A stretch of 64,000 bases of DNA, taken from Fulvimonas soli. GTDB lineage: Bacteria; Pseudomonadota; Gammaproteobacteria; Xanthomonadales; Rhodanobacteraceae. Under the pieces are notes generated by a model. The model was not told the DNA's origin and made no database searches. It worked only from the letters and a program-made list of their open reading frames with translations. The stretch spans positions 1 to 64,000 of the forward strand of contig NZ_QGHC01000001.1 in assembly GCF_003148905.1 (NCBI RefSeq), written 5' to 3'. A program made the translations under genes and the position numbers. Of the stretch, positions 43,975 to 55,409 are shown one piece after another (the stretch's first letter is position 1; each line of letters opens with the position of its first letter).

Positions 43975-46900
43975 ATGCTGAGCACCGGCCTGATCGCCCT
44001 CGCCGCCGCCTGCTGGCTCGGCCTGCTGTTCGGCGTGGCGCTGTACGGCGAGCGCCGGCCGCACGTGCTGGAGCGGCGCTGGGCGATCGTCTACGCGCTT
44101 TCGCTGGCGATCCACTGCACCTCGTGGACCTTCTACGGCACGGTGACCCAGGCCAGCCGCTCGGGCTGGTGGCTGCCGCCCACCTTCGTCGGCGCGATCC
44201 TGATGTACCTGCTCGCGGTGGGCGTGCTGCGCCGGCTGGTGGAACTGGCGCGCGAGTACAACGCCGGTTCCCTGGCCGACCTGATCGCGGTACGGCTCGG
44301 CCGCCACGCGGGGCTCGCCGCGCTGGCCACCGCGGTGATGGTGATCGGCATGGTGCCGTACATCGCCCTGCAACTGAAGGCGGTGGCGATGAGCTACGCC
44401 ATGCTGCGCCACGGCGAGCTGGCCGAGGCGGCGCCCTGGCAGGACAGCGCGCTCTACGTGGCGCTGCTGATGGCGCTGTTCGCGATGCTGTTCGGCACCC
44501 GCCGCGCCTCGGCGATGGCGCACAACCGCGGGCTGGTGCTGGCGATGGCGTTCGAGTCGCTGTTCAAGCTGGGCGCGATGCTGGCGCTGGGCACGCTGCC
44601 GTTCGCGCCGCCGCCGGCGGGCGCGGCGATCGGCGCGCCGCCGCCGCACGACGCCGGCGGCTTCCCCGCGCTGATCCTGCTCGGCGCGCTGGCGATGTTC
44701 GTGCTGCCGCACCAGTTCCACGCCGGCATGGTGGAGTGCCGCGACAGCAGGCACGTGCGCACCGCGCGCTGGCTGTTCCCGCTGTACATGCTGCTGATCT
44801 CGCTGCCGATCCTGCCGCTGGCGCGGCTGGGCGATGCCTGGCTGGCGCCGGTGGGCGTGCCCTCCGATCTCTACGTGCTGGCGCTGCCGCTGGCGCGCGA
44901 GCAGCACGGGCTGGCGCTGGTCGCCTTCCTCGGCGGCCTCAGCGCCGCCACCAGCATGGTGGTGGTGGCCACGCTGGCGCTCAGCCTGATGGTGGTCAAC
45001 CACTTCATCTCGCCGCTGCGCGTGCGCGCCGGCTGGGGCCGCGGCGCGGAGGGCGACCTGCGCGGCGTGGTGCTCAACCAGCGCCGCGCGGCGATCCTCG
45101 CGGTGATCCTGCTGGCCTGGGCCTACAGCCGCGTGCTGGCGCGCAACGACGCGCTGGCCGACATCGGCGGCATCTCCTTCTCCGCGCTGGCCGGCCTGGC
45201 GCCCGCGCTGCTGGCGGCGGTGTACCGGCCGCAGCTGGGCCCGCGCGCGGTGGCCGCCGGCCTGGCGGCGGGCACGCTGGTGTGGCTGTACGTGCTGCTG
45301 CCCACGGTCTGGCCGCAGGCGCCGGCCTGGCTGCACGCCGGGCCGTGGGGCATCGGCTGGCTGGCGCCGGACGACCTGCTCGGCCTGGGCGACTGGAGCC
45401 AGCTCGGCCGCGCGGTGGCGCTGGGCCTGGCCGCCAACGTGGCGGCGATGCTGGCGGTGGCCGACTCGCGCTTCGGCCGCGGCGCGCGCGAGGCGGGCGT
45501 GGGCGACGTCGGCGTGGCCGAGCTGCGCGCGCTGGCCGCGCGCTTCCTGCCGCCCGAGCGGGTGGCGCACCTGTTCGCGGCCGCGCCGGCGCACGGCGTG
45601 GCCGCGCGCGAGCGCGTGGCCGAGGTGGAGCACGAGCTGGCCGCGGTGATCGGCGCCGCCTCCGCGCGGCTGCTGCTGGAGGTGGTGCAGCGGCAGGGCC
45701 GCGAGCAGCTCGACACGGTGGCGGCGATCGTCGGCGAGGCGGCGCAGGACCTGCGCTTCAACCAGCGCGTGCTGGAGGCGGCGCTGGAGAACATGAGCCA
45801 GGGCATCTGCGTGGTGGACGCCGAGCTGCGCCTGGTGGCGTGGAACCAGCGCTACGCCGACCTGTTCGCCTATCCGCCGCAACTGTTGCAGGTGGGCCGG
45901 CCGGTGGCCGATCTGACCCGCCACATCATCGCGCAGGGGCTGATCGGCCCGGGCGAGATCGAGCCGCGCGTGCAGCGCCGGCTGGCGCACATGCGCGCGG
46001 GCACGCGCCACCTGTCCGAGCGGCGCTTCCCCGACGGCACCATCGTGGAGATCCGCGGCAACCCGATGCCCGGCGGCGGCTTCGTCGCCACCTTCACCGA
46101 CGTCACCGCGTTCCGCCAGGCCGAGCAGGCGCTCAAGGCGTCCAACGAGACGCTGGAGCAGCGCGTGGCCGAGCGCACCCGCGCGCTGGCCGAGGCTACC
46201 CTCGCGGCGCAGCGCGCCAACGAGGCCAAGAGCCGCTTCCTCGCCGCGGTCAGCCACGACCTGATGCAGCCGCTGCACGCGGCGCAGCTGTTCGCGCACA
46301 CGCTGGCCGCGCACGGCGCCGACGCCGCCACCGCGCGCCACCTCAACGGCGCGCTGGCGGCCACCGAGGGTCTGCTCGCCGGCCTGCTCGACATGGCGCG
46401 GCTGGAAGGCGGCCGGCTGCACCCGCAGCCGCGCGACTTCCCGCTGGCCGAGGTGCTCGACCCGCTCGCCGCCGAGTTCCGCGCGCTGGCCGAGGACCGC
46501 GGCGTGCGCCTGCGCGTGGTCGGCAGCCGCGCGTGGGTGCGTTCCGATCCGCAGCTCTTGCGCCGCGTGCTGCAGAACTTCCTCTCCAACGCGCTGCGCT
46601 ACGCCGAACGCGGCCGCGTGCTGCTCGGCGTGCGTCGCCGCGGCGGCGCGCTGCGCGTGGAGGTGTGGGACACCGGTCCCGGCATCGCGCCGGACGAGCA
46701 GCGGCTGGTGTTCGAGGAATTCCGCCGCGGCAGCGCGGCGGGCGGGCAGGGCCTGGGGCTGGGCCTGTCGATCGCGCAGCGCATGGCGCGCCTGCTCGGC
46801 CATCCGCTGGGGCTGCGTTCCTGGCCGGGGCGCGGCAGCGTGTTCCATCTCGACGTGCCGTCCGCGCGGCCGGCCGTGGCGCCCGCGCCGCCGGCGCACC

Positions 46901-47301
46901 CGGCGTCGCGGCTCCAGCCCCTGCCCGCGGGGCGCGCATTGGTGCTCGACAACGAGCCCGCCGCGCTCGCCGCGCTGGCCACGCTGCTGGCCGACTGGGG
47001 CTGGCAGGTACACGCGGCGCGCGACATGGCGCAGGCGCTGGCGGCGCCGTGGCGGCCGGACCTCAACATCCTCGACTACCACCTCGACGGCGGCCGCACC
47101 GGGCTGGACGCATGGGAGCAACTGCGCGCGCGCCATCCCGGCGTGCCCACGGTGGTGCTCACCGCCGACCGCGACGGCGAGCTGCGCCAGCGCCTGCTCG
47201 ACGCCGGCGCGGTGGTGCTCTACAAGCCGCTCAAGCCGCTGGCGCTGCGGCAGGTGTTGCAGCGGGCGATGGCCGGCGCGGGCGAAACGCGGCCGGCCTG
47301 A
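43975..47301 (+). CDS. Hybrid sensor histidine kinase with sodium/solute-symporter domain
   Basis: A 1108-residue kinase. Residues 1 to about 480 are a multi-pass SSF (PutP-like) transporter domain (13 or so spans; HCTSWTFYGTVTQASRSGWW, AREYNAGSLADLIAVRLGRH, GMVPYIALQLKAVAMSYAML, GGLSAATSMVVVATLALSLM). A PAS domain spans about 595-715 (LENMSQGICVVDAELRLVAW), then a coiled coil, a HisKA domain with His761 in AVSHDLMQPLHAAQLF, HATPase_c (DTGPGIAPDEQRLVFEEFRR, GLGLGLSIAQRMARLLG), and a C-terminal receiver with Asp1034 (NILDYHLDGG). The SSF part may sense or move a solute, as in the NahK/CrbS type. The response regulator gene converges 22 nt away. Confidence 0.95.
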   Translation: MLSTGLIALAAACWLGLLFGVALYGERRPHVLERRWAIVYALSLAIHCTSWTFYGTVTQASRSGWWLPPTFVGAILMYLLAVGVLRRLVELAREYNAGSLADLIAVRLGRHAGLAALATAVMVIGMVPYIALQLKAVAMSYAMLRHGELAEAAPWQDSALYVALLMALFAMLFGTRRASAMAHNRGLVLAMAFESLFKLGAMLALGTLPFAPPPAGAAIGAPPPHDAGGFPALILLGALAMFVLPHQFHAGMVECRDSRHVRTARWLFPLYMLLISLPILPLARLGDAWLAPVGVPSDLYVLALPLAREQHGLALVAFLGGLSAATSMVVVATLALSLMVVNHFISPLRVRAGWGRGAEGDLRGVVLNQRRAAILAVILLAWAYSRVLARNDALADIGGISFSALAGLAPALLAAVYRPQLGPRAVAAGLAAGTLVWLYVLLPTVWPQAPAWLHAGPWGIGWLAPDDLLGLGDWSQLGRAVALGLAANVAAMLAVADSRFGRGAREAGVGDVGVAELRALAARFLPPERVAHLFAAAPAHGVAARERVAEVEHELAAVIGAASARLLLEVVQRQGREQLDTVAAIVGEAAQDLRFNQRVLEAALENMSQGICVVDAELRLVAWNQRYADLFAYPPQLLQVGRPVADLTRHIIAQGLIGPGEIEPRVQRRLAHMRAGTRHLSERRFPDGTIVEIRGNPMPGGGFVATFTDVTAFRQAEQALKASNETLEQRVAERTRALAEATLAAQRANEAKSRFLAAVSHDLMQPLHAAQLFAHTLAAHGADAATARHLNGALAATEGLLAGLLDMARLEGGRLHPQPRDFPLAEVLDPLAAEFRALAEDRGVRLRVVGSRAWVRSDPQLLRRVLQNFLSNALRYAERGRVLLGVRRRGGALRVEVWDTGPGIAPDEQRLVFEEFRRGSAAGGQGLGLGLSIAQRMARLLGHPLGLRSWPGRGSVFHLDVPSARPAVAPAPPAHPASRLQPLPAGRALVLDNEPAALAALATLLADWGWQVHAARDMAQALAAPWRPDLNILDYHLDGGRTGLDAWEQLRARHPGVPTVVLTADRDGELRQRLLDAGAVVLYKPLKPLALRQVLQRAMAGAGETRPA

Positions 47302-47323
47302 AGCCGCGCCCGGCCCGGCGCGT

Positions 47324-47983
47324 TCAGGCCAGGTGCGCCGATGCGTCGAGGTCCAGCGACTTCAGCAGCACCCCCGCCTGGGTGCGGTTGCGCACGCCGA
47401 GCTTCTCGAAGATCACGGTGACGTGGGCCTTCACCGTGCGCTCCTGGATGCCCAGGCGGTCGGCGATCTGCTTGTTGAGCAGGCCCTCGCCGAGCAGGGC
47501 CAGCACGCGGTACTGCTGCTCGGTGAGGCGGGCCAGGCGCGCGGCGAGGTCGAGGTCGCCGGGATCGGCGGGCAAGGCCTCGACCTGCCGCGCCAGCGCG
47601 GGCGGCAGCCAGGTGCCGCAGTCCAGCACGGTACGGATCGCCGCGCCGATCTCGGCCGGGCTCGCGCTCTTGGGGATGAAGCCGGCGGCGCCGTGGTCGA
47701 GCACGCGGCGCACGGTGCGCGGCTCGTCGTGCGCGGACACCACCAGCACCGCCACCGCGGGGAACTGCCCGCGCAGCGCGGCCAGCCCGGACAGGCCATG
47801 GCTGCCGGGCATGCCGAGGTCGAGCAGGGCGAGGTCGGTGTCCGGCTCGGCCTGCAGCGCGGCCAGCGCCTCGGGCAGCGTGCCGGCCTCGGCGAGGCGG
47901 CTGCCCGGCACGGCCTCCGCCGCGGCCTGGCGCAGCGCGGCGCGGAACAGCGGGTGGTCGTCGGCGATCAGCAGCGAGGTCAT
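47324..47983 (-). CDS. LuxR-type response regulator, partner of the SSF kinase
   Basis: A 219-residue regulator: receiver domain with acidic pocket ADDHPLF and phospho-acceptor Asp55 (LALLDLGMPG), conserved Lys in FIPKSA, and a C-terminal LuxR HTH (LTEQQYRVLALLGEGLLNKQ, IADRLGIQERTVKAHVTVIF). ATG 47983 is preferred to 48034 since the extra residues precede the receiver fold. Its place beside the kinase and 3HB-oligomer hydrolase suggests it controls the PHB genes; that is inference. A second regulator of the same subfamily is at 63256. Confidence 0.93.
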   Translation of the reverse strand: MTSLLIADDHPLFRAALRQAAAEAVPGSRLAEAGTLPEALAALQAEPDTDLALLDLGMPGSHGLSGLAALRGQFPAVAVLVVSAHDEPRTVRRVLDHGAAGFIPKSASPAEIGAAIRTVLDCGTWLPPALARQVEALPADPGDLDLAARLARLTEQQYRVLALLGEGLLNKQIADRLGIQERTVKAHVTVIFEKLGVRNRTQAGVLLKSLDLDASAHLA

Positions 47984-48078
47984 CGAACGCACGTTAGCGT
48001 GGCCCCACGGGCGCGTCGAGACGGCCGACGGCATCCGTGCCTGGACTTTCGTACGATGGCGCGCGCGGGGCCGCCTGC

Positions 48079-48084
48079 TACGGT
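48079..48084 (+). promoter_or_regulatory. -10-like box directly before the 3HB-oligomer hydrolase
   Basis: TACGGT stands 6 nt before ATG 48091, the same geometry as at bpt and two other genes here. Match to TATAAT is only partial (T, A, last T), so the call is weak on its own. Confidence 0.35.
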
Positions 48085-48090
48085 GGCGGG

Positions 48091-49926
48091 ATGGGAGTCC
48101 CCGTCCATCGCATGATCCTGCCGGCCGCGGCGGCCCTGCTCGCCGCGTGCGCGGCGCAGCCGGCGGCCAGGGAGCGCAGCATGTCCACTCCGGAATTCAT
48201 CCGCGGCGAGGTGAGGGTCACCGAGCATCGCCATGGCGACGACCTGCTCAGCGCCGGGCTCGGCCTGGCCGGGCTGGCGGGCCTGCCCGCGCCGTTCGCC
48301 GACCCGCTGCATCCCACCCCGGCGGAGCTGCGCCGCCGCGCGATCCAGGCCAGCTGGAAGGGCATCGCCGACCTGGGGCCGCTGGGCGGCTACGGCCGCG
48401 TCTACGGCGGCGCGCCCGACGTGCCGGGGCGCGAATACCAGGCCTTCGCCTGGATACCCGGCGCACACGCGCCGCACCGCGTGCTGCTGCAACTGCCCGA
48501 CGGCTTCGACACCGCGAGGCGCTGCCTGGTGGTGGCCGCCTCGTCCGGTTCGCGCGGCATCTACGGTGCGATCGCGCTGGCCGGCGCCTGGGGCCTGCCG
48601 AAGGGCTGCGCGGTGGCCTACACCGACAAGGGCACCGGCGCGGGCTATTTCGACTATGCCGACGACAGCGGCGCGGCGCTGGACGGCGCGCGCGCGCGCC
48701 GCGGTGAGGCCGCGCTGGAATTCGAGCCGCCGCCCGCGTCGCGCGACGCCGGCATCGCGGTGAAGCACGCCCACTCGGGCGACAACCCGGAGGCCGACTG
48801 GGGCCGCCACGTGCTGCAGGCGGCGCGCTTCGGCCTGGCCATGCTCGATCGCGCCTACCCGCAGCTCGCGCCGTTCACGCCGCAGAACACGCGCATCCTC
48901 GCCACCGGCCTGTCCAACGGCGGCGGCGCGGTATTGCAGGCGGCCGGATGGGACGACGACAACCTGCTCGCCGGCGTGGTGGCGCTGGAGCCGAACGTGC
49001 GCGTGCCGGGGCAGGGCCGCGCGCTGTACGACTACGCCACCGAGGCCGCGCTGTTCCTGCCCTGCGCGCTGAGCGACGCGCGCTTCGACGCGACGCCGTT
49101 CGCGCGTGCGCCGGGCACGCAGTTCTGGCCGCTGCGCTGCGCCGGCCTGCACGCGCGCGGCCTGCTCGGCGGCGACACGCCGGCGCAGCAGGCCGCGCAG
49201 GCCTACGAGCGCCTGCGCGCCCACGGCTGGACCGACGCGGCGATGCAGGTGGCGGCCACTACCACCGCGTTCGACCTGTGGCGCGCGATCGCCGCCGGCT
49301 ACGCCTCGGCCTACCTGCGCCGCGGCGCGGCGGACATGCCCTGCGGCTTCCGCTACGCGGCGATGGGGCCGGGCGGCGTGCCCGGCGTGGCCGATCCGCT
49401 GACGCGCGCGGCGTGGTGGGCGGACGGCTCGGGCATCCCGCCGGGCAACGGCATCGGCCTGTACGGCGGCACCGACCTCTCGCCCGATCCCACGCTGCCC
49501 GGCGCGCTGTGCCTGCGCGCGCTGTGGGAGGGCGATGGCGCCGAAGCGCGCGCGCTGCGCGCCGCGGTCGAGGCCACCGCGGCACGGCTGCCGCGCAAGG
49601 ACCTGCCGCTGTGGGTGCTGCACGGCGCCGACGACGGCCTGCTGCCGACCGCGTTCACCTCCGAGCCCTACGTGGCCTGGCTGCGGCGGCAGGGGCGCGC
49701 GCCGCTGTACTGGAAGGTGCCGCACGCGCAGCACTTCGACGCCTTCCTGCCGCTGCCGGGCTTCGGCGAGCGGCACGTGCCGCTGCTGCCCTACGGTTAC
49801 GCGGCGCTGGACCGGCTGTGGGCGCACCTGTACGAAGGCCGGCCCTGGCCGCGGGAGCTGCCGACGCCGGATGCGCGTCCGCGCGGGGCGGGGGCGCTGG
49901 AGCGGGCGGCGCTCGGTCTGCCCTGA
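48091..49926 (+). CDS. D-(-)-3-hydroxybutyrate oligomer hydrolase
   Basis: A 611-residue exported hydrolase of the 3HBOH family, splitting soluble 3-hydroxybutyrate oligomers to monomer. Seen: lipoprotein-type signal MILPAAAALLAAC with a lipobox Cys near residue 20, CLVVAASSGSRGIYGAIALA, WGLPKGCAVAYTDKGTGAGY, catalytic GLSNGGGAVLQAAG with Ser275, and LPLWVLHGADDGLLPTAF with HAQHFDAFL as the acid/His end. The lipobox implies outer-membrane or periplasmic anchoring. It completes the chain with the PHB depolymerase at 42396. Confidence 0.92.
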   Translation: MGVPVHRMILPAAAALLAACAAQPAARERSMSTPEFIRGEVRVTEHRHGDDLLSAGLGLAGLAGLPAPFADPLHPTPAELRRRAIQASWKGIADLGPLGGYGRVYGGAPDVPGREYQAFAWIPGAHAPHRVLLQLPDGFDTARRCLVVAASSGSRGIYGAIALAGAWGLPKGCAVAYTDKGTGAGYFDYADDSGAALDGARARRGEAALEFEPPPASRDAGIAVKHAHSGDNPEADWGRHVLQAARFGLAMLDRAYPQLAPFTPQNTRILATGLSNGGGAVLQAAGWDDDNLLAGVVALEPNVRVPGQGRALYDYATEAALFLPCALSDARFDATPFARAPGTQFWPLRCAGLHARGLLGGDTPAQQAAQAYERLRAHGWTDAAMQVAATTTAFDLWRAIAAGYASAYLRRGAADMPCGFRYAAMGPGGVPGVADPLTRAAWWADGSGIPPGNGIGLYGGTDLSPDPTLPGALCLRALWEGDGAEARALRAAVEATAARLPRKDLPLWVLHGADDGLLPTAFTSEPYVAWLRRQGRAPLYWKVPHAQHFDAFLPLPGFGERHVPLLPYGYAALDRLWAHLYEGRPWPRELPTPDARPRGAGALERAALGLP

Positions 49927-49958
49927 GGGCGCGCGGGGTGGCTGCGGCTGGTGCGGGC

Positions 49959-50025
49959 ATCGCGGCCGGGGGCCGCTCCCACAGGGGTTGCGGCAAGCCG
50001 TGCGGGAGCGGCCTCCGGCCGCGAT
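49959..50025. repeat. REP pair (facing arms)
   Basis: ATCGCGGCCGGGGGCCGCTC and GGGAGCGGCCTCCGGCCGCG, each a hairpin, face each other around CCACAGGGGTTGCGGCAAGC. It is the same as the core of the dispersed repeat copies B and C, but here alone, between the oligomer hydrolase and ppiB. Confidence 0.8.
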
Positions 50026-50124
50026 GATCCTGCCCCAGGGGCCGGCAAAGGCCGCCTCCCCGCAGCCCATCGGCTATCCTTCCCGCTTTTCGTGCCACCG
50101 CACGCCCCACTGCGAGGAATCCCC

Positions 50125-50634
50125 ATGGCCATCACCGCCACCATCACCACCAACCGCGGCCCGATCCGCCTGCGCCTGCACGACGACAAGACCCCGGTGA
50201 CGGTGGCCAGCTTCGTCAACCTGGCGCGCCGCGGCTACTACGACGGCCTGTCGTTCCACCGCGTGATCGGCGACTTCATGATCCAGGGCGGCTGCCCGCT
50301 GGGCACCGGCACCGGCGGCCCGGGCTACAAGTTCGAGGACGAGTTCCATCCCTCGCTGCGCCACGACAAGCCGGGCGTGCTGTCGATGGCCAACGCCGGC
50401 CCGCGCACCAACGGCAGCCAGTTCTTCATCACCCACGGCGCCACGCCGTGGCTGGACGGCAAGCACAGCGTGTTCGGCGAGGTGGTGGGCGCGGAGGACC
50501 AGCAGGTGGTCGACGCGATCCGCCAGGGCGACACCATCGAGAAGGTCACCGTCGAGGGCGACGTCGACGCGCTGCTGGCCGCGCAGGGCGAGCGCGTGAA
50601 GGCGTGGAACGAGGCGCTGGACGCCCGCGGCTGA
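50125..50634 (+). CDS. ppiB: Cytoplasmic peptidyl-prolyl isomerase, PpiB type
   Basis: A 169-residue cyclophilin without signal peptide: [60 protein letters not shown] (substrate-groove Gln and Phe) and [20 protein letters not shown]. It catalyses proline cis-trans isomerisation in the cytoplasm. SD GAGGAA precedes ATG 50125. Length and motifs match E. coli PpiB. Confidence 0.96.
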   Translation: MAITATITTNRGPIRLRLHDDKTPVTVASFVNLARRGYYDGLSFHRVIGDFMIQGGCPLGTGTGGPGYKFEDEFHPSLRHDKPGVLSMANAGPRTNGSQFFITHGATPWLDGKHSVFGEVVGAEDQQVVDAIRQGDTIEKVTVEGDVDALLAAQGERVKAWNEALDARG

Positions 50635-50639
50635 GCTTC

Positions 50640-50661
50640 GCGCCGCCGCGCGTGGCGGCGC
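50640..50661 (+). terminator. Hairpin after ppiB
   Basis: An 8-bp stem GCGCCGCC/GGCGGCGC with a 6-nt loop follows the ppiB stop. It lacks a T run, so it is at best a weak or factor-assisted terminator. Confidence 0.35.
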
Positions 50662-50731
50662 GGCTTGGCTTGTAAGGCCCCGCCGCGGCCGGCATAGTCG
50701 GCCGGCAGCGGCGGAGGCGCCGGGAGAATCC

Positions 50732-51748
50732 ATGCGGGTACGGCTCGAAGACGTGGCACGCGCGGCGGGCGTTTCGCCCAAGACCGCCTCGCGCGTGCTC
50801 AACGACGAGGCGAACGTCAGCGAGGCCACGCGCGAGCGCGTGCGCGCCGCGATGGAGGCGCTGGACTACCGGCCGCTGCCCTCGGCGCGCAGCCTGGCCG
50901 GCAGCCGCTCCTTCCTGGTGGCGATGCTGTACGACAACAACGAAAACCCGGCCTCCACCTACCTGGCCGAGATCCAGGACGGCGTGCTGGAGGCCTGCGA
51001 CGCGCAGCGCTACAGCATGATGGTGCGCCCGCTGCGCGCGCGCGGCAGCGACTTCCTGCGCCGCGTCGACGCGCTGATCTCCGACCACCACCCCGACGGC
51101 GTGGTGCTGACCCCGCCGATCACCGACTACGCGCCGCTGCTCAAGCGCCTGCGCGAGCGCAAGGTGCCCTACGCCAGCGTCTCGCCGGTGCGGCAGGAAG
51201 GCGCCATCGGCGTGACGATGGACGAGCGCGCCGCCGCGCGCGCACTGGTGGAGCACCTGCTAGGGCTCGGTCACCGGCGCATCGCGCACGTGGTGGGCAT
51301 CCCCGAGCACGGCGCCAGCCAGTGGCGCCTGGCCGGCTACCGCGACGCGCTGGCGGCGGCGGGCCTGCGCGAGGACCCGGCGCTGGTGGTGCAGGGCGCC
51401 TTCACCTTCGGCTCCGGCGTGGCCGCCGCGCGCCAGCTGCTGGCGCTGCCCGAGCGGCCCACCGCGGTGTTCGCCGCCAACGACGACATGGCCGCCGGGG
51501 TGATCTGGGTGGCCGGCGGCGAGTACGGACTGAAGGTGCCGGCCGAGCTGTCCGTGTGCGGCTTCGACGACATTCCGCTGGCCAGCCAGCTGTGGCCGGC
51601 GCTCACCACCGTGCGCCAGCCCAGCCGCGAGATGGGCAAGCTGGCGGCGGCGCAGCTGCTGGAGGTGCTGCGCGGGCGCGGCCCCGGCCGGCTGGTGCAG
51701 GTGCCGTTCGCCCTGCAGCTGCGCGACTCGACCGGGCCGGCGCCCTGA
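50732..51748 (+). CDS. LacI-family regulator of the GH3 beta-glucosidase
   Basis: A 338-residue repressor. N-terminal HTH VRLEDVARAAGVSPKTASRV with the hinge SARSLAGSRSF, then the periplasmic-binding-like sugar domain (GLGHRRIAHVVGIPEHGASQ, PTAVFAANDDMAAGVIWVAG, LSVCGFDDIPLASQLWPALT, RQPSREMGKLAAAQLLEVL). SD GGGAG before ATG 50732. It stands 0.5 kb before the GH3 gene, in the same direction, and a matching operator lies in between. The effector is probably a cello- or laminari-oligosaccharide or glucose; not determinable by eye. Confidence 0.93.
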   Translation: MRVRLEDVARAAGVSPKTASRVLNDEANVSEATRERVRAAMEALDYRPLPSARSLAGSRSFLVAMLYDNNENPASTYLAEIQDGVLEACDAQRYSMMVRPLRARGSDFLRRVDALISDHHPDGVVLTPPITDYAPLLKRLRERKVPYASVSPVRQEGAIGVTMDERAAARALVEHLLGLGHRRIAHVVGIPEHGASQWRLAGYRDALAAAGLREDPALVVQGAFTFGSGVAAARQLLALPERPTAVFAANDDMAAGVIWVAGGEYGLKVPAELSVCGFDDIPLASQLWPALTTVRQPSREMGKLAAAQLLEVLRGRGPGRLVQVPFALQLRDSTGPAP

Positions 51749-52019
51749 CGCCAGCTTCGGCGGTGCCGGGCGCCTGTGTCCGCCGTGCGCAACGCGCGAG
51801 CGGGCGGCGGCGGGGTTGGCGATACGCATTGGCGGACCGGGCTGTCCAAGGCGGCCGTGGCGGTTCTGCTTCCCGATGAGGATGGCCTGGGGTTGCGGAA
51901 GCGCCGCGACGGGCCTGGATAGCGGACTTCTTGGTCCTGCGCGTGGCGTCGCCATCGGCCATTGACGTCGACGGGCAGATCAATAAGTGGCCAGTCATTG
52001 GCCTGGAACGACGGCACGC

Positions 52020-52154
52020 AGGCAGGCCGTTGCCCGTGTGAGCGAATCCCTCTCCCGCCGGGAGAGGGTGCCGGCAGGCGGGTGAGGGTTCGGGCGGAGC
52101 GCAACGTCACGCCCTGGCCGTGCCGGCACCGGATTCCGGCCTGCGCCGGAATGA
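52020..52154 (+). repeat. Second dispersed repeat (~110 bp) plus one ATTCC arm
   Basis: CGTTGCCC, GAGCGAATCCCTCTCCC, GGGAGAGGGTGCCGGCAGGC, GGGTGAGGGTTCGGG, GGAGCGCAACGTCA and GCCCTGGCC recur in reverse order and orientation at 61889-62030. A single ATTCCGGCCTGCGCCGGAAT arm follows at 52133-52152. The remaining part of the 538-bp gap 51749-52286 (51749-52019) shows no gene or other signal. Confidence 0.72.
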
Positions 52155-52215
52155 CGGATGAGGGGCGCGCGGTGGGGAGGAAAAGGCCCATCGGCCGGCC
52201 ATGCTGCTCAGCAAA

Positions 52216-52243
52216 TTGACAGCGCTGTCATTCCTGTCACTAT
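52216..52243 (+). promoter_or_regulatory. GH3 promoter with a perfect LacI-type operator over the -35 box
   Basis: TTGACA (52216-52221, perfect -35), 16-nt spacer, CACTAT (52238-52243). The palindrome TGACAGCGCTGTCA (52217-52230) overlaps the -35 and matches the LacI-family operator pattern with central CG. Repressor binding here would exclude RNA polymerase. The LacI gene at 50732 is the obvious binder. Confidence 0.75.
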
Positions 52244-52286
52244 GCGGCTTGCCGCGTGCCGAGCGCACATCCGACCGGAGCCACCC

Positions 52287-54839
<2,553 letters not shown>

Positions 54840-54935
54840 CCGCGGCGCGGCCCCGCGCGCGGATGCGCCGCCGCCGCCGCATCGGCCTATGATGGCCCGG
54901 TTCGACGCATCCATCACGGCAAGGAGGGTACGGGC

Positions 54936-55346
54936 ATGTCACTACTGGACGGTTTGCTTGGCGGACAGGGATCGCAGGGTGGCTCGCTGATCGCGGTCGC
55001 GGGACAGTTGATCGAGCGCGCCGGCGGCCTGCAGGGGCTGCTCGGCATGCTGCAGCAGCACGGGCTGGGCGACGCGGTGCAGAGCTGGGTCGGCACCGGC
55101 GCCAACCAGCAGGTATCGGCCGGCCAGCTCGGCCAGGCGCTGCAGAACGGCGGCCTGGGCTCGGTGCTGGAGGAGATGGCCGGCAAGCTGGGCGTCGACC
55201 AGGGCCAGCTGCTCGGCCAGCTCTCGCAGGTGCTGCCGCACGCGGTGGACCACCTGACGCCCGACGGCCAGGTGCCGGCGCAGGCGCCGGCCGGCGGCTT
55301 CGACCTGAGCATGCTGGAAGGCCTGGCCGGCAAGCTGTTCGCCTGA
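54936..55346 (+). CDS. YidB-like (DUF937) protein
   Basis: A 136-residue helical Gly/Gln-rich protein: MSLLDGLLGGQGSQGGSLIA, RAGGLQGLLGMLQQHGLGDA, VQSWVGTGANQQVSAGQLGQ, LGVDQGQLLGQLSQVLPHAV, DHLTPDGQVP. All are standard for the YidB/DUF937 family, function unknown. AAGGAGG lies about 9 nt before the ATG. It converges with the YeaQ-like gene across a symmetric hairpin. Confidence 0.9.
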   Translation: MSLLDGLLGGQGSQGGSLIAVAGQLIERAGGLQGLLGMLQQHGLGDAVQSWVGTGANQQVSAGQLGQALQNGGLGSVLEEMAGKLGVDQGQLLGQLSQVLPHAVDHLTPDGQVPAQAPAGGFDLSMLEGLAGKLFA

Positions 55347-55369
55347 CGGCGCGCCGGCCCGCGCGCGAT

Positions 55370-55395
55370 CCGGCGGAGCCTTGCGGCTCCGCCGG
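55370..55395. terminator. Hairpin between convergent yidB-like and yeaQ-like genes
   Basis: An 11-bp perfect stem CCGGCGGAGCC/GGCTCCGCCGG with a TTGC loop, located between the two convergent stops. No T run on either side. Confidence 0.5.
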
Positions 55396-55409
55396 CGGGA
55401 TGGGTGCGC

